This document shows positions 11,072 through 20,957 of a stretch of 64,000 nucleotides of DNA, piece after piece. This DNA comes from Thiobacillus denitrificans DSM 12475 (GTDB lineage Bacteria; Pseudomonadota; Gammaproteobacteria; Burkholderiales; Thiobacillaceae), in contig NZ_AQWL01000003.1 of the NCBI RefSeq assembly GCF_000376425.1, positions 295,215 to 359,214 on the forward strand, read 5' to 3'. The position numbers and the translations under genes are program-made. The notes beneath the pieces were generated by a model. That model was given only the letters and a program-made list of their open reading frames with translations, was not told the origin of the DNA and did no database searches. How positions within the stretch are numbered: position 1 is the stretch's first letter; each line of letters opens with the position of its first letter.

Positions 11072-11428
11072 TTACTCCCATTCCAGTGCTCCCTTCATCC
11101 ATTCGTAGATGAAGCCAACGACCAGGATACCGAGAAATACCATCATGGCGACGAAGCCTGCCAGGCCGATTTCCTCCAGCACGATGGCCCAGGGAAAAAG
11201 AAAGGCGATTTCCAGGTCGAACAGGATGAAAAGAATGGCAACCAGGTAGTAACGCACATCGAATTTCATGCGCGCGTCTTCGAACGCCTCGAAGCCGCAT
11301 TCGTAGGGAGAGAGTTTTTCGCTGTCGGGACGGTGCGGCGCCAGCAGACCACCGGCAATGATGGGGCCGATGCCGAAAGCCAGCCCAACCAGAATGAACA
11401 ACAGAATGGGGAGGTAATTCTCCAGCAC
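11072..11428 (-). CDS. nuoA: NADH-quinone oxidoreductase subunit A
   Basis: First gene of the complex I operon. The product (118 residues) has three hydrophobic helices and the ND3-type loop [25 protein letters not shown] region (seen as [13 protein letters not shown] and [18 protein letters not shown]). The start codon is GTG at 11428, supported by a CGGAGGA ribosome site six bases upstream and by the family N-terminus [10 protein letters not shown] sigma70-like promoter is proposed about 55-80 bases upstream. Confidence 0.95.
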   Translation of the reverse strand: MLENYLPILLFILVGLAFGIGPIIAGGLLAPHRPDSEKLSPYECGFEAFEDARMKFDVRYYLVAILFILFDLEIAFLFPWAIVLEEIGLAGFVAMMVFLGILVVGFIYEWMKGALEWE

Positions 11429-11482
11429 CGTGGTCCTCCGACTATGCTCGAGTGCGAGCTATTGAGTGATTATGACCGCAGT

Positions 11483-11509
11483 GTATTAGCGTCACGCGCC
11501 CACTGTCAA
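11483..11509 (-). promoter_or_regulatory. putative sigma70 promoter of the nuo operon
   Basis: On the minus strand a perfect TTGACA (11504-11509) is followed after 15 bases by TAATAC (11483-11488), about 55 bases before the nuoA GTG. The spacer is shorter than the ideal 17 bases, so this is a candidate only. It lies between the tRNA-Leu gene and nuoA; transcription could also read through from tpiA-secG-tRNA. Confidence 0.4.
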
Positions 11510-11589
11510 GCTGAAAAACTACTGGTTTCCCCTGATTAATCAAAAGCTTACCGCATAGTAACGGCTGATGAATCAATCAGGAAATTTGA

Positions 11590-11674
11590 TGGTGCCGACG
11601 GCGAGACTCGAACTCGCACGACCAAGGTCACTACCCCCTCAAGATAGCGTGTCTACCAATTCCACCACGTCGGC
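11590..11674 (-). tRNA. tRNA-Leu (anticodon GAG)
   Basis: The minus strand from 11674 folds as a type II tRNA: acceptor stem GCCGACG/CGTCGGC, D-arm with GTGGAATTGGTAGACACG, anticodon stem CTATC/GGTAG with loop TTGAGGG (anticodon GAG), a long variable arm, a T-arm with GTTCGAGTC, and an encoded CCA end (11590-11592). It resembles E. coli leuU. The secG-tRNA-Leu-nuo arrangement is common in Betaproteobacteria. Confidence 0.95.
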
Positions 11675-11707
11675 CAAAGGGCATGCGCCCGGATTTGCGC
11701 TGCTGAT

Positions 11708-12055
11708 TTACTGCGGGATGGCACCCGCTTTCGATCCGGCATTCTGGTCCGCCGGAGCCGGCGTTGCCGGTTGCGTCACGGGTGCCGGCACCGCCGTCCG
11801 ATCCAGCACACTGGCCGGCTTGTGCTGCTGCAGCCCGAAATAGGCCAGGCCCAGGCTGGTCAGAAAGAAAAAGGTTGCCACAACGGCCGTGCTGCGGCTC
11901 AGAAAATTGGCCGAACCGCTGGCGCCGAACAGGCTGCCGGCAGATCCGCTACCGAATGCGGCGCCCATGTCCGCGCCCTTACCGTGTTGCAGCAACACTA
12001 GCGCAATGACGGCAAGCGCTACAATGACATGAACGATCCAGACCAGTGTTTCCAT
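11708..12055 (-). CDS. secG: preprotein translocase subunit SecG
   Basis: Small inner-membrane subunit (115 residues) of the SecYEG channel. Two hydrophobic helices ([16 protein letters not shown] and [17 protein letters not shown]) flank the conserved cytoplasmic loop [24 protein letters not shown]. The C-terminal tail is alanine/proline-rich, as in relatives. The ATG at 12055 lies 12 bases after tpiA, so the two are likely co-transcribed. Confidence 0.93.
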   Translation of the reverse strand: METLVWIVHVIVALAVIALVLLQHGKGADMGAAFGSGSAGSLFGASGSANFLSRSTAVVATFFFLTSLGLAYFGLQQHKPASVLDRTAVPAPVTQPATPAPADQNAGSKAGAIPQ

Positions 12056-12067
12056 AAATTTTGATTC

Positions 12068-12814
12068 TTACTTGGCGGCTGCTTGGCAAATCGCGATGAA
12101 CTCGCCGGCAACCAGAGAAGCACCGCCAATCAGGCCGCCGTCGATATCCGGCTGAGCCATCAATTCTGCCGCATTCGCGGCTTTTACGCTACCCCCATAC
12201 TGAATTACCAGACCCTCTGCCACGCTGGCGTCGAGGGCGGCGATCTTGCCGCGAATGAAGGCGTGCACAGCCTGAGCCTGCTCCGGTGTGGCGGTTTTTC
12301 CGGTGCCGATCGCCCATACGGGTTCGTAGGCAACCACCGCTCCGGTCAAGGACGTCACGCCGGCCACCTTGATCACGGCGTCGAGTTGGCGTGCGACGAC
12401 CGCTTCGGTCACGCCCGACTCGCGCTCGGCCAGCGATTCGCCCACGCACAGGATGGGTGTCAGGCCGGCCGACTGCGCGGCCATGTATTTGCTGGCCACC
12501 AGTTCGTCGGTCTCGCCATACAGGCTACGCCGCTCGGAATGACCGACGATCACATAGCGGCAGCCGAAATCGAGCAGCATGGCAGCAGACACTTCGCCGG
12601 TAAACGCACCCTTGGCCTGCTCGGATACGTTTTGCGCGCCCCAGGCAATGGATGACCCGGAAAGTGCGGCCTGCGCTTGTGCCAGATATGGAAAAGGAAC
12701 GCAAACGACCGCCTCGATTCCGGCCAGTGCCGGCTTGAGCGCAGACAGCAACGCGGCATTTTCGGCCAGGTTGCCGTGCATTTTCCAGTTACCAGCTACG
12801 AGCTTCTTGCGCAT
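12068..12814 (-). CDS. tpiA: triosephosphate isomerase
   Basis: Interconverts dihydroxyacetone phosphate and glyceraldehyde 3-phosphate in glycolysis and gluconeogenesis (248 residues, cytosolic TIM barrel). Catalytic residues are visible: the lysine in AGNWKMHGN, the histidine in VIVGHSERR and the glutamate in [16 protein letters not shown]; the phosphate loop [12 protein letters not shown] is present. Start at [11 protein letters not shown]; thirteen more codons upstream are open but not family-like. Confidence 0.96.
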   Translation of the reverse strand: MRKKLVAGNWKMHGNLAENAALLSALKPALAGIEAVVCVPFPYLAQAQAALSGSSIAWGAQNVSEQAKGAFTGEVSAAMLLDFGCRYVIVGHSERRSLYGETDELVASKYMAAQSAGLTPILCVGESLAERESGVTEAVVARQLDAVIKVAGVTSLTGAVVAYEPVWAIGTGKTATPEQAQAVHAFIRGKIAALDASVAEGLVIQYGGSVKAANAAELMAQPDIDGGLIGGASLVAGEFIAICQAAAK

Positions 12815-12852
12815 GGGAATCCGCCAAACAAAAGTGCGCGATGGTAAGCGCA

Positions 12853-12882
12853 ACGCGCCCGCCGGTCAACCGGCGGGCGCGT
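12853..12882 (-). terminator. perfect 14-bp hairpin between pstB and tpiA
   Basis: An almost pure GC inverted repeat with 14-base arms (12853-12866 and 12869-12882) and a two-base centre lies 18 bases after the pstB stop, before tpiA. It is the natural candidate for ending the pst transcript. There is no uridine tract directly after it (the nearest is about 16 bases further), so it may work with Rho or as an mRNA 3' end stabiliser rather than as a classical intrinsic terminator. Confidence 0.55.
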
Positions 12883-12899
12883 GGTCGCAGAAGGAGCGA

Positions 12900-13682
12900 T
12901 CAGCCGAATCGGCCGGTAATGTAGTCTTCGGTCTGTTTTTTGCCCGGCCGCATGAAGATGGTCCCGGTCTCGTTGAACTCGATGAGTTCTCCCAAGTACA
13001 TGAATGCAGTGAAATCGGAAATCCGCGCCGCCTGCTGCATGTTGTGGGTGACGATGGCGATGGTGTAATCGTTTTTCAACTCGTTGATGAGTTCTTCGAT
13101 TTTCGCGGTGGAAATCGGATCCAGCGCCGACGTCGGCTCGTCCAGCAGTACGATTTCAGGCTTGACCGCGACCGCGCGCGCAATGCACAGACGCTGCTGC
13201 TGCCCGCCAGAAAGCGACAGGCCGCTTTGCTGCAGTTTGTCCTTCACCTCGCCCCACAGGGCAGCCTTGTTGAGCGCCCATTCGACGCGGTCGTCCATCG
13301 CGCTCTTGGACATGCGCTCGTACAGGCGCACGCCGAAAGCGATGTTTTCGTAGATCGTCATGGGGAACGGGGTCGGCTTCTGGAACACCATGCCGATCTT
13401 TGCACGCACCAGATTCACGTCCTGGTTCTTGTCGAGCAGATTTTTACCATGCACCAGTATCTGGCCTTCGGCACGTTGCCCCGGATACAGGTCGTACATG
13501 CGATTGAAGGTACGCAACAGCGTGGACTTGCCGCAACCGGACGGGCCGATGAAAGCCGTCACCTTCTTGCTGGCAATGTCCAGATTGATATTGCTTAGCC
13601 CTTTGAAATCGCCATAGAAGAAATCCAGGTTGCGGACCTGCAAGGCAATATTTTCGCCGGTAGGCATGGCTTGATCGGGCAT
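12900..13682 (-). CDS. pstB: phosphate ABC transporter ATP-binding protein
   Basis: ATPase (260 residues) that powers the PstSCAB phosphate importer. Walker [18 protein letters not shown], signature [14 protein letters not shown], Walker [14 protein letters not shown] and the switch histidine in [13 protein letters not shown] are intact. Nineteen bases after pstA; the start may be ATG 13682 or the second ATG at 13670 ([11 protein letters not shown]). No phoU follows, unlike E. coli. Confidence 0.95.
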   Translation of the reverse strand: MPDQAMPTGENIALQVRNLDFFYGDFKGLSNINLDIASKKVTAFIGPSGCGKSTLLRTFNRMYDLYPGQRAEGQILVHGKNLLDKNQDVNLVRAKIGMVFQKPTPFPMTIYENIAFGVRLYERMSKSAMDDRVEWALNKAALWGEVKDKLQQSGLSLSGGQQQRLCIARAVAVKPEIVLLDEPTSALDPISTAKIEELINELKNDYTIAIVTHNMQQAARISDFTAFMYLGELIEFNETGTIFMRPGKKQTEDYITGRFG

Positions 13683-13700
13683 CGGAAAGCTCCGGAGAAA

Positions 13701-14546
13701 TTAACGTTTGTCTTTGTTGCGGAACACCACGCGCACGCCGATGTTGATCATCAGCACCAGCATGGCGATCAACAGCGCCCCGCCCCAGGCCAGGCTTACC
13801 CAATTGTCATACGGGCTCAGCGCGAACTGATAGATCACCACCGGCAGGTTACCCATGGGTTCCGTCATATTGGCATTGAAGAACTGGTTGTTCAGCGCCG
13901 TGAACAGCAGCGGCGCGGTCTCGCCGGTGATACGCGCCATCGCCAGCAATACGCCTGTCACCACGCCCGACTTGACTGCTGGCAGTGTTACCCTGAGCGA
14001 AACCTGCCAGCGCGGCGCGCCCACCGCAAATGCCGCCTCACGCAGGCTGGTCGGCACCAGCTTCAACATGTTTTCTGTGGTGCGCACGACTACCGGAATG
14101 GCGATCAGCGCCAGTGCCAGCGACCCGGCCCAGCCGGAAAAACCGCCCGTGGTCGCCACAAATAGCGCGTAGACGAACAGGCCGATGACGATGGAGGGCG
14201 CCGACAGCATGATGTCGGTCATGAAGCGGGTGAACGAGGCAAACTTCGAAATGCGCCCGAATTCGGCCAGATAGATGCCCGCCAGAATACCGACCGGCGT
14301 CGAGATCAGCATGGAAAACAGCAGAATGAGGCCGCTGCCGACAATGGCATTGCGCAAGCCACCGCCTTCAGTACCCGGCGCTGGCGTATCCTGGGTAAAC
14401 AAGTCCCAGCTCAATGCGCCAAAGCCTTTGGAAAACAAGGTCCACAAAATCCACAGCAACGCGATCAGACCCAGACTCGTCGCCACCATGGACAGGGTGA
14501 TGCCGATGCGGTTGATCCAGATACGGCGGGTGTACAGGCTCATCAT
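13701..14546 (-). CDS. pstA: phosphate ABC transporter permease PstA
   Basis: Inner-membrane permease (281 residues) of the phosphate importer with six hydrophobic segments. Family markers are GGGLRNAIVGSGLILLFSMLI, the region EFGRISKFASFTRFMTDIM, APSIVIGLFVYALFV and the EAA-type loop EAAFAVGAPRWQVSLRVTLP. It starts ten bases after pstC and pairs with PstC to form the channel. Confidence 0.95.
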   Translation of the reverse strand: MMSLYTRRIWINRIGITLSMVATSLGLIALLWILWTLFSKGFGALSWDLFTQDTPAPGTEGGGLRNAIVGSGLILLFSMLISTPVGILAGIYLAEFGRISKFASFTRFMTDIMLSAPSIVIGLFVYALFVATTGGFSGWAGSLALALIAIPVVVRTTENMLKLVPTSLREAAFAVGAPRWQVSLRVTLPAVKSGVVTGVLLAMARITGETAPLLFTALNNQFFNANMTEPMGNLPVVIYQFALSPYDNWVSLAWGGALLIAMLVLMINIGVRVVFRNKDKR

Positions 14547-14556
14547 GATGGTCCCC

Positions 14557-15534
14557 TTACAGGCCTTCCGTACCCATGCTGCGGCTGATGAGCCAGCGCG
14601 AAATCGCCAGCACGATAAAGGTAAGAATGAACAGCACCAGGCCGAGCGCGAACAGCGAAGCGATATGCAGGCCGGGATCGGCCTCGCCGAATTCGTTGGC
14701 CAGGGTCGAGGCGATGGAGGTTCCGGGTGCGAACAGGCTGCCGTTGATGCGGTTGGCGTTGCCGATCACGAAGGTAACGGCCATCGTCTCGCCCAGTGCG
14801 CGCCCCAGCCCCAGCATGATGCCGCCGATGACGCCGACACGCGTGTAGGGCAGCACGACGTTGCGCACCACTTCCCAGGTGGTGCAGCCGACGCCGTACG
14901 CCGACTCCTTCAGTACATCCGGCACGGTCTCGAACACGTCGCGCATCACCGAAGCAATGAAAGGGGTGACCATCAGCGCCAGCACGATACTGGCCGTCAG
15001 GATACCAACGCCGATGGGGGGGCCGGAGAACCAGTCGCCGATGACCGGAACATCGCCCAGCAATTCCTGCAGCGGGGGCTGGATATATTCGGCAAACAGG
15101 GGCGCGAACACGAACAATCCCCAAATGCCGTAGACGATGGAAGGTATGCCCGCCAGCAATTCGATCGCGGTGCCCAGCGGGCGGCGCAGCCAGAGCGGGC
15201 AGGTTTCGGTCAGGAACAGGGCGATGCCGAAACTGATCGGTACCGCAATCAGCAGCGCCAGCACGGACGTCACCACCGTGCCGTAAATGGCTGCCAGCGC
15301 GCCGTACTGGTCGTCCGGCACGCTCCAGATGTTGGTCCAGAGGAAAGCTGGGCCGAATACCTTGAGGGTGGGCCAGGCTTCGATGGTAAGCGACACCAGA
15401 ATACCCACCAGCGCCGCCAGAACGATAAAGGCGAAAAACTGGGTGGAATAATGAAAAAACTTGTCCTGCAACCGGAATCGGCCGACCTGCTTGGCATGCA
15501 GGTCGATTCCGGCGGGTGCGCTGGGCTCGCTCAC
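14557..15534 (-). CDS. pstC: phosphate ABC transporter permease PstC
   Basis: Inner-membrane permease (about 325 residues), partner of PstA. It contains [21 protein letters not shown], the EAA-type loop [21 protein letters not shown] and [19 protein letters not shown] longer frame extends to 15633 but crosses the hairpin region; the GTG at 15534 ([12 protein letters not shown]) is chosen as start because relatives begin shortly before the LQDKFFH-type N-terminus. A 125-base gap with two hairpins separates it from pstS. Confidence 0.92.
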   Translation of the reverse strand: MSEPSAPAGIDLHAKQVGRFRLQDKFFHYSTQFFAFIVLAALVGILVSLTIEAWPTLKVFGPAFLWTNIWSVPDDQYGALAAIYGTVVTSVLALLIAVPISFGIALFLTETCPLWLRRPLGTAIELLAGIPSIVYGIWGLFVFAPLFAEYIQPPLQELLGDVPVIGDWFSGPPIGVGILTASIVLALMVTPFIASVMRDVFETVPDVLKESAYGVGCTTWEVVRNVVLPYTRVGVIGGIMLGLGRALGETMAVTFVIGNANRINGSLFAPGTSIASTLANEFGEADPGLHIASLFALGLVLFILTFIVLAISRWLISRSMGTEGL

Positions 15535-15564
15535 GGTGGGGTGCCTATCGGTTCGATTTTTATC

Positions 15565-15630
15565 TACGAAAGCAGCCGCCTTGCGGCGGCCGCTTTCGTA
15601 GAGCGCCGGGAGCAGCGCGCCACTCCCGGC
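15565..15630 (-). repeat. two tandem hairpins in the pstS-pstC gap
   Basis: First stem: 8-bp arms at 15605-15612 and 15623-15630. Second stem: 16-base arms at 15565-15580 and 15585-15600 with one mismatch, closed by a GCAA tetraloop on the transcript strand. Neither is followed by a uridine tract. Such structures after a periplasmic binding-protein gene commonly protect the upstream message from 3' exonucleases, giving more PstS than permease; that role is inferred. Confidence 0.6.
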
Positions 15631-15659
15631 CAATCATCAAATCAGTCAATCCAGATGTC

Positions 15660-16679
15660 TTATTTGATGTTTTTCATTTCTGTTTCGACCATCTTCACGA
15701 CGTTCGGTGGCAGCGCCACAAAACCGAGGTCGGCAGCCATTTTCTGGCCATTGTTCAAGGACCAGGCGAAGAAGTCCACTACGCCTTTCTGCTTGGCGGC
15801 ATCGCTGCCTTTTTCATACGCCAGCACATACGTGGCCGTGGTGATGGGCCAGGCGTTCTTGTGCGACTGATCGAGCAGGTCAGGCGCCATGCCCTTCACC
15901 TTGAAGTCGGCACCGGCGGCTGCATCGGCAACCGACTGCTGGCTCGGCAAAATGTAGTTGCCCGCCTTGTTCTTCAGGGCAGCGAAGGTCATGTTGTTCT
16001 TCATCGCATCGGCGATATCCACGTAGCCGATCGCACCCTTGATCTTCTGTACGTTGGCGGCGACCCCCGGGTTGCCCTTGCCGCCAACGGCGTTGGCGGG
16101 CCAGTTCACCGTATTGCCGGCGCCCACGTCACGCTTGAATGCCATCGACTGCTTGGCGAGATAGTTGGTGAACGCGTAGGTGGTGCCCGAACCGTCAGAA
16201 CGGTGCGAGACGGTGATGGCCATATCCGGCAGCGCAACGCCCGGGTTCAGCTTGGCGATGGCGGGAGCGTTCCACTTGGTGATGGCGCCACGGAAAATAT
16301 CGGCGGCGGTGACGCCGTCGAGCTTCAACTTGCCGGACTCGACGCCGGGGACGTTCACGACGATGGTAACACCGCCCATCACGGTCGGCACCTGCACCAG
16401 CTTGGCGGCGTCCAGGTCGGCCTCCTTGACCGGCGCATCGGTACCGCCGAAATCGACCGTCTTGGCCTTGATTTGCTTGACGCCGCCCGAGGAGCCGATG
16501 CCCTGATAGTTGACCTGGTTGCCCGTAGCCGCCTTGTATGCTTCAGCCCACTTCGTGTAAACAGCGTAGGGGAAGGTTGCGCCTGCGCCGGTAATGTCGG
16601 CAGCCAGGGCGCCCACACTGAAAGCCAGACCCATGGCCGCAGCCAGCGTCCCTTGAGCCAGTTTATTGAGTGTACGCAT
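15660..16679 (-). CDS. pstS: phosphate-binding periplasmic protein PstS
   Basis: High-affinity phosphate receptor (339 residues). A signal peptide ends near VGALAA, followed by the mature start DITGAGATFPYAVYTKW. Phosphate-binding segments include YQGIGSSGGVKQIK, FGGTDAPVKE, SHRSDGSGTTYAFTNYL and GNPGVAANVQ. The ATG at 16679 is preceded by GGAG. First gene of pstSCAB, under a Pho-box-like element upstream. Confidence 0.96.
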   Translation of the reverse strand: MRTLNKLAQGTLAAAMGLAFSVGALAADITGAGATFPYAVYTKWAEAYKAATGNQVNYQGIGSSGGVKQIKAKTVDFGGTDAPVKEADLDAAKLVQVPTVMGGVTIVVNVPGVESGKLKLDGVTAADIFRGAITKWNAPAIAKLNPGVALPDMAITVSHRSDGSGTTYAFTNYLAKQSMAFKRDVGAGNTVNWPANAVGGKGNPGVAANVQKIKGAIGYVDIADAMKNNMTFAALKNKAGNYILPSQQSVADAAAGADFKVKGMAPDLLDQSHKNAWPITTATYVLAYEKGSDAAKQKGVVDFFAWSLNNGQKMAADLGFVALPPNVVKMVETEMKNIK

Positions 16680-16728
16680 TGTGTAATATCTCCGGTGTAG
16701 TTGACGTTGCCGCATGGGCGACCCGGCC

Positions 16729-16762
16729 ATACTAACGGGCGAATATTACAGATATATTTCAA
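16729..16762 (-). promoter_or_regulatory. Pho-box-like direct repeat and -10 for pstS
   Basis: On the minus strand TTGAAAT (16756-16762) and CTGTAAT (16745-16751) form two half-sites spaced 11 bases, the geometry of a PhoB site (consensus CTGTCAT twice). Ten bases further lies TAGTAT (16729-16734) as a -10, matching the spacing of PhoB-activated promoters that lack a -35. Half-site match is moderate. No phoB gene is in the window. Confidence 0.5.
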
Positions 16763-16781
16763 GCCGGGAAATCACCCGGCT
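16762..16781 (-). terminator. weak hairpin at the glmM stop codon
   Basis: Seven-base arms AGCCGGG/CCCGGCT (16775-16781 and 16762-16768) with a six-base loop that contains the glmM stop codon. Downstream on the transcript is AT-rich but has no clear uridine run. Candidate 3' end of the ftsH-folP-glmM transcript; it touches the Pho-box half-site. Confidence 0.35.
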
Positions 16782-18136
16782 GCAGCAGCGGCCCTCACGA
16801 CAGCGGCAATTGTTTCAGCCGTATGTCTGACCATATCGGCATCCTGCCCCTCCACCATCACGCGGATCAGCGGCTCGGTACCGGACGCACGCAGAACGAC
16901 CCGGCCGCTACCCCCGAGGGCAGCCTCTGCCTCCCCGATCGACGCATTGACCGCAGGTACGGCATCCAACCTGAAACCTTTGGCTACTGGCACGTTGATC
17001 ATCACCTGGGGGTAGGTTTCCAGGTCCGTGGTGAACGCATCCAGCGTCTCGCCCGTCTCGCGTATCGCGCGCAGCACCTGCAGTGCCGAAACGATACCGT
17101 CGCCCGTGGTGTGTTTATCCAGGCAGAGGATATGCCCCGAGGTTTCGCCACCCAGCGTCCAGCCGTTGGCCTGCAGGCGTTCCAGCACATAGCGGTCACC
17201 CACCTTGGCGCGCTCGAACGGAATCTGGATGCGGGCCAGGGCATGCTCGGTGCCGAGATTGGTCATCAACGTACCCACCACGCCGCCCTTCATGTAGCCG
17301 GTCTGGATGCGATGGCGCGCGATGACGTAAACCAGCTGGTCGCCATCGTATATCCGCCCCTTCGCGTCGGCCATCATCAGGCGGTCGCCATCGCCGTCGA
17401 GCGCAATGCCGAGATCGGCACGATGCGCACCCACCGCGTCCGCCAGCGTCGAGGTGTGCGTGGCACCGCACTTTTCGTTGATGTTGTATCCGTTCGGCTC
17501 GTTGCCGATGGCGATCACTTCGGCGCCCAGTTCGTGCAGCACATGCGGAGCAATATGATAGGTCGCACCGTGCGCACAGTCGACCACGATACGCATCCCG
17601 CGCAGATCGAGGTGATTGGGAAAGGTGCTCTTGCAAAACTCGATATAACGCGCTGCTGCATCCTCGATCCGGCGGGCACGCCCCAACTGGCGCGCTTCGA
17701 CCGTGTTGATGGGAAAATCCAGCCGCGCCTCGATCGCTTTCTCCACGCTGTCCGGCAGTTTTTGCCCGCTGGCAGAAAAGAACTTGATGCCGTTGTCTTC
17801 GAACGGATTGTGCGATGCCGAGATCACCACTCCGGCCTGCAGACGCAGCGCGCGCGTCAGATAGGCCACCGCAGGCGTCGGCATCGGCCCGGTCATCAGC
17901 ACATTCACGCCGGCAGCGGTCAAGCCGGCTTCCAGCGCGGCTTCCAGCATGTAGCCAGAAATGCGGGTGTCCTTGCCAATCAGCACGGTCGGGTGTTGAT
18001 TCGGCGGCAGACTGCCCCGGTCGGCCACCAGAACCTGTCCGGCAGCGTAGCCCAGATGCATGACAAACTCCGGCGTAATGGGCGGCTCGCCCACCTTGCC
18101 CCGCACGCCGTCGGTGCCGAAATATTTACGTCCCAT
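16772..18136 (-). CDS. glmM: phosphoglucosamine mutase
   Basis: Converts glucosamine 6-phosphate to glucosamine 1-phosphate for UDP-GlcNAc, hence peptidoglycan and LPS (454 residues). Start [13 protein letters not shown], active-site phosphoserine loop [14 protein letters not shown], metal loop [11 protein letters not shown], sugar loop GGETSGHI and phosphate loop [12 protein letters not shown] are present. The gene overlaps folP by 11 bases, the conserved ftsH-folP-glmM arrangement. Confidence 0.96.
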   Translation of the reverse strand: MGRKYFGTDGVRGKVGEPPITPEFVMHLGYAAGQVLVADRGSLPPNQHPTVLIGKDTRISGYMLEAALEAGLTAAGVNVLMTGPMPTPAVAYLTRALRLQAGVVISASHNPFEDNGIKFFSASGQKLPDSVEKAIEARLDFPINTVEARQLGRARRIEDAAARYIEFCKSTFPNHLDLRGMRIVVDCAHGATYHIAPHVLHELGAEVIAIGNEPNGYNINEKCGATHTSTLADAVGAHRADLGIALDGDGDRLMMADAKGRIYDGDQLVYVIARHRIQTGYMKGGVVGTLMTNLGTEHALARIQIPFERAKVGDRYVLERLQANGWTLGGETSGHILCLDKHTTGDGIVSALQVLRAIRETGETLDAFTTDLETYPQVMINVPVAKGFRLDAVPAVNASIGEAEAALGGSGRVVLRASGTEPLIRVMVEGQDADMVRHTAETIAAVVRAAAAAG

Positions 18137-18965
18137 CCTGTTGTTCCTCCACTGCATTCCATACCGCCAGCGCATCCCGCATGGCGGCCACATCGTGTAC
18201 CCGGAGCAAGCGCGCACCGCGTGCCACGGCAGCCAGATGCGCCGCCACTCCGGCAAATTCGCGCGCCTCGACGGTACGCCCGGTCAATGCACCCAGCATG
18301 GATTTGCGCGACATCCCGGCCAGCACGGGCACGCCCGTTTCTGCCAGGCAGTGCAGGTGCTTGAGCAGGGCCACATTGTGTTCCAGCGTTTTGCCAAATC
18401 CGAAGCCCGGATCGATCACCAGCCTCTCACGGCTTATGCCCGCTGCTTCGCAAACCCGTATCCTGTCCTGCAAAAACCGCTTCACGTCCCCGACCACATC
18501 GGCATAACGGGGCGCATGCTGCATGCTCTGCGGCTCACCCTGCATATGCATCAGGCACACTGCTGCATCGGACAGCATCACTGCCTCCAGCGCGCCGGGC
18601 GCACGCAAAGCCATCACATCGTTTACCATGGCTGCGCCTGCGTCGAGCGCAGCCCGCATCACTTCAGGCTTCGTGGTGTCGATCGATACCACACAGCCGC
18701 ACTTGGCAAGCGCCTCGACCACTGGCCGTACCCGGCGGATTTCCTCATCGGCAGGCACGGCCGCTGCGCCCGGGCGGGTGGACTCCCCGCCGACATCGAG
18801 GATATCGGCGCCTTCTTCCTGCAGCTTGAGGGCATGCTCGATCGCGGCCTGCGCGTTGTCCAGCCGCCCTCCGTCCGAAAACGAATCAGGCGTGATATTG
18901 ACGATACCCATGACAAGGGGACGTGCCAGCGAGAGGCGGTGCGGACCGGCGCGGAGTATGGGCAT
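18126..18965 (-). CDS. folP: dihydropteroate synthase
   Basis: Joins p-aminobenzoate to hydroxymethyl-dihydropterin pyrophosphate in folate synthesis; the sulfonamide target (279 residues). Motifs are [52 protein letters not shown] and [13 protein letters not shown]. The start codon sits just below a hairpin (18969-18994) that follows ftsH. Confidence 0.95.
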   Translation of the reverse strand: MPILRAGPHRLSLARPLVMGIVNITPDSFSDGGRLDNAQAAIEHALKLQEEGADILDVGGESTRPGAAAVPADEEIRRVRPVVEALAKCGCVVSIDTTKPEVMRAALDAGAAMVNDVMALRAPGALEAVMLSDAAVCLMHMQGEPQSMQHAPRYADVVGDVKRFLQDRIRVCEAAGISRERLVIDPGFGFGKTLEHNVALLKHLHCLAETGVPVLAGMSRKSMLGALTGRTVEAREFAGVAAHLAAVARGARLLRVHDVAAMRDALAVWNAVEEQQDGT

Positions 18966-18968
18966 GAA

Positions 18969-18994
18969 AATAGAGGGGTCAAAGCCCCTCTATT
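18969..18994 (-). terminator. hairpin with short U-run between ftsH and folP
   Basis: Ten-base perfect arms (18985-18994 and 18969-18978) with a six-base loop, followed on the transcript by TTTT just before the folP ATG at 18965. It could end part of the ftsH transcripts, or mask the folP ribosome site, giving less folP-glmM than ftsH. Confidence 0.5.
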
Positions 18995-19019
18995 GTAGTG
19001 CGTGATGCCGAATCTACGT

Positions 19020-20909
19020 TCAGGCTTCCTGCGCTGGCTGTGTCGTCGGCGCCGGCGCACTCGGCTTGTCGCCGCCGCTTGCCGGCGGCGGCGTGACGGA
19101 GGGCTTGGGCGGGCGCGGCGGGCGGCCGGCCATGATGTCGGCAATTTGCTCGGCATCGATGGTTTCCCATTCCAGCAGCGCTGCGGTCATCGCCTCGACC
19201 TTGTCGCGGCTGTCGGTCAGGATTTTCTTGGCCAGCGCGTACTGCTCGTCCAGAATGCGGCGGATCTCGGCGTCGACCTTCTGCATGGTCGCCTCGCTCA
19301 TGTTCTTGTGCGTGGTCACCGAACGCCCCAGGAACACTTCGCCTTCGTTTTCGCCATACACCATCGGGCCCAGCGCTTCAGACATGCCGTAGCGGGTCAC
19401 CATGTCGCGCGCGATGCTGGTGGCGCGCTCGAAGTCGTTGGAGGCACCGGTCGAGATGCTGCCGACGAAAATCTCTTCCGCCACCCGGCCGCCGAACAGC
19501 ATGCTGATCTGCGACAGCATCTCGTCCTTGTACAGGCTGAAACGGTCCATTTCCGGCAGCGACATGGTCACGCCCAGCGCGCGGCCGCGCGGGATGACGG
19601 TGACCTTGTGCACCGGATCGCAGCCTGGCAGGGTCATCCCGATCACCGCGTGGCCCGACTCGTGATAGGCGGTCTTTTTCTTGTCCTCGGGTGTGATCAC
19701 CATGGACTTACGCTCGGCGCCCATGAGTATCTTGTCCTTGGCCTTCTCGAAATCGTCCATGTCGACCAGGCGCTTGTTGCCGCGCGCGGCGAACAGGGCG
19801 GCCTCGTTGACAAGGTTGGCAAGGTCGGCACCGGACATGCCGGGGGTGCCGCGCGCCAGGATGTCGGCCCGCACGTCGGGGGCGAGCGGCACCTTGCGCA
19901 TGTGCACCAGCAGGATCTGTTCGCGGCCACGGATGTCGGGCAGGCCCACCACTACCTGGCGGTCAAAACGGCCCGGACGCAGCAAGGCCGGATCGAGCAC
20001 GTCGGGACGGTTGGTCGCAGCGATGACGATAACGCCGGTGGTCGCTTCGAAGCCGTCCATCTCGACCAGCAACTGGTTCAGGGTCTGCTCGCGCTCGTCG
20101 TTGCCGCCGCCGAGGCCGGCGCCACGCTGGCGGCCGACCGCATCGATCTCATCGATGAAGATGATGCAGGGTGAATTCTTCTTCGCCTGCTCGAACATAT
20201 CGCGCACGCGCGCAGCGCCCACGCCGACGAACATCTCGACGAAGTCCGACCCCGAGATGCTGAAGAACGGCACCTTGGCCTCACCCGCGATCGAGCGCGC
20301 CAGCAGCGTCTTGCCGGTTCCCGGCGGCCCCACCATCAGCACGCCGCGCGGAATATGTCCGCCCAGCTTCTGGAATTTGGTCGGGTCTTTCAGAAAATCC
20401 ACCAGTTCCGCCACATCTTCCTTGGCCTCGTCGCAGCCTGCCACGTCGGCAAAGGTCACCGGATTGGCGTTTTCGTCGAGCAGGCGCGCCCGGCTCTTGC
20501 CGAACGAGAACGCCCCGCCGCGTCCACCGCCCTGCATCTGGCGCATGAAGAAGATCCACACGCCGATCAGCAGCAGCATCGGGAACCAGGAAATGAACAG
20601 GCTCATCAGGAACGATGGCTGCTCCTCCGGCTTGGCCTCGACCGAAACGCCGTTTTTCAGCAGATCGGAGACCATCCACGGATCGCTCGGCGCATAGCTG
20701 GTAAAGCGCTGGCCATCGCTGCGCTCGCCCTTGAGCACGTTGCCTTCTATCACCACCTTGGAGATCTGCTGCTGGCGCACCTCCTCGATGAATTGCGAGT
20801 AGGGCATCTGCTTCTGGGTAGTGCGCTGGGCGCCGAACTGGTTGAATACCGTCATCAGGACGACGGCAATAATCAACCAGACGGCGATGTTTTTAGACAG
20901 ATTGTTCAC
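19020..20909 (-). CDS. ftsH: ATP-dependent zinc metalloprotease FtsH
   Basis: Membrane-anchored AAA+ protease (629 residues) that degrades misfolded membrane proteins and regulators. Two membrane segments (about residues 7-24 and 105-122) flank a periplasmic domain; then Walker A GPPGTGKT (about 194-201), Walker B IIFIDEID, the arginine-finger SRH region [14 protein letters not shown] and the zinc motif HESGH. The start is GTG with AAGGAG upstream. The C-terminus is proline-rich. A palindrome (20939-20955) lies 30 bases upstream. Confidence 0.96.
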   Translation of the reverse strand: MNNLSKNIAVWLIIAVVLMTVFNQFGAQRTTQKQMPYSQFIEEVRQQQISKVVIEGNVLKGERSDGQRFTSYAPSDPWMVSDLLKNGVSVEAKPEEQPSFLMSLFISWFPMLLLIGVWIFFMRQMQGGGRGGAFSFGKSRARLLDENANPVTFADVAGCDEAKEDVAELVDFLKDPTKFQKLGGHIPRGVLMVGPPGTGKTLLARSIAGEAKVPFFSISGSDFVEMFVGVGAARVRDMFEQAKKNSPCIIFIDEIDAVGRQRGAGLGGGNDEREQTLNQLLVEMDGFEATTGVIVIAATNRPDVLDPALLRPGRFDRQVVVGLPDIRGREQILLVHMRKVPLAPDVRADILARGTPGMSGADLANLVNEAALFAARGNKRLVDMDDFEKAKDKILMGAERKSMVITPEDKKKTAYHESGHAVIGMTLPGCDPVHKVTVIPRGRALGVTMSLPEMDRFSLYKDEMLSQISMLFGGRVAEEIFVGSISTGASNDFERATSIARDMVTRYGMSEALGPMVYGENEGEVFLGRSVTTHKNMSEATMQKVDAEIRRILDEQYALAKKILTDSRDKVEAMTAALLEWETIDAEQIADIMAGRPPRPPKPSVTPPPASGGDKPSAPAPTTQPAQEA

Positions 20910-20938
20910 GTTTACTCCTTGGTGCTGAATGCAGCACG

Positions 20939-20955
20939 TTTAGACTCATTCTAAA
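20939..20955. promoter_or_regulatory. Fur-family-like palindrome between rlmE and ftsH
   Basis: TTTAGACTCATTCTAAA is an imperfect palindrome (arms TTTAGAxT) matching 14 of 17 positions of the palindrome in the rubrerythrin promoter at 41511-41527. The form resembles PerR/Irr-type boxes. It sits in the 48-base gap upstream of ftsH; regulation is inferred only from the similarity. Confidence 0.35.
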
Positions 20956-20957
20956 CC

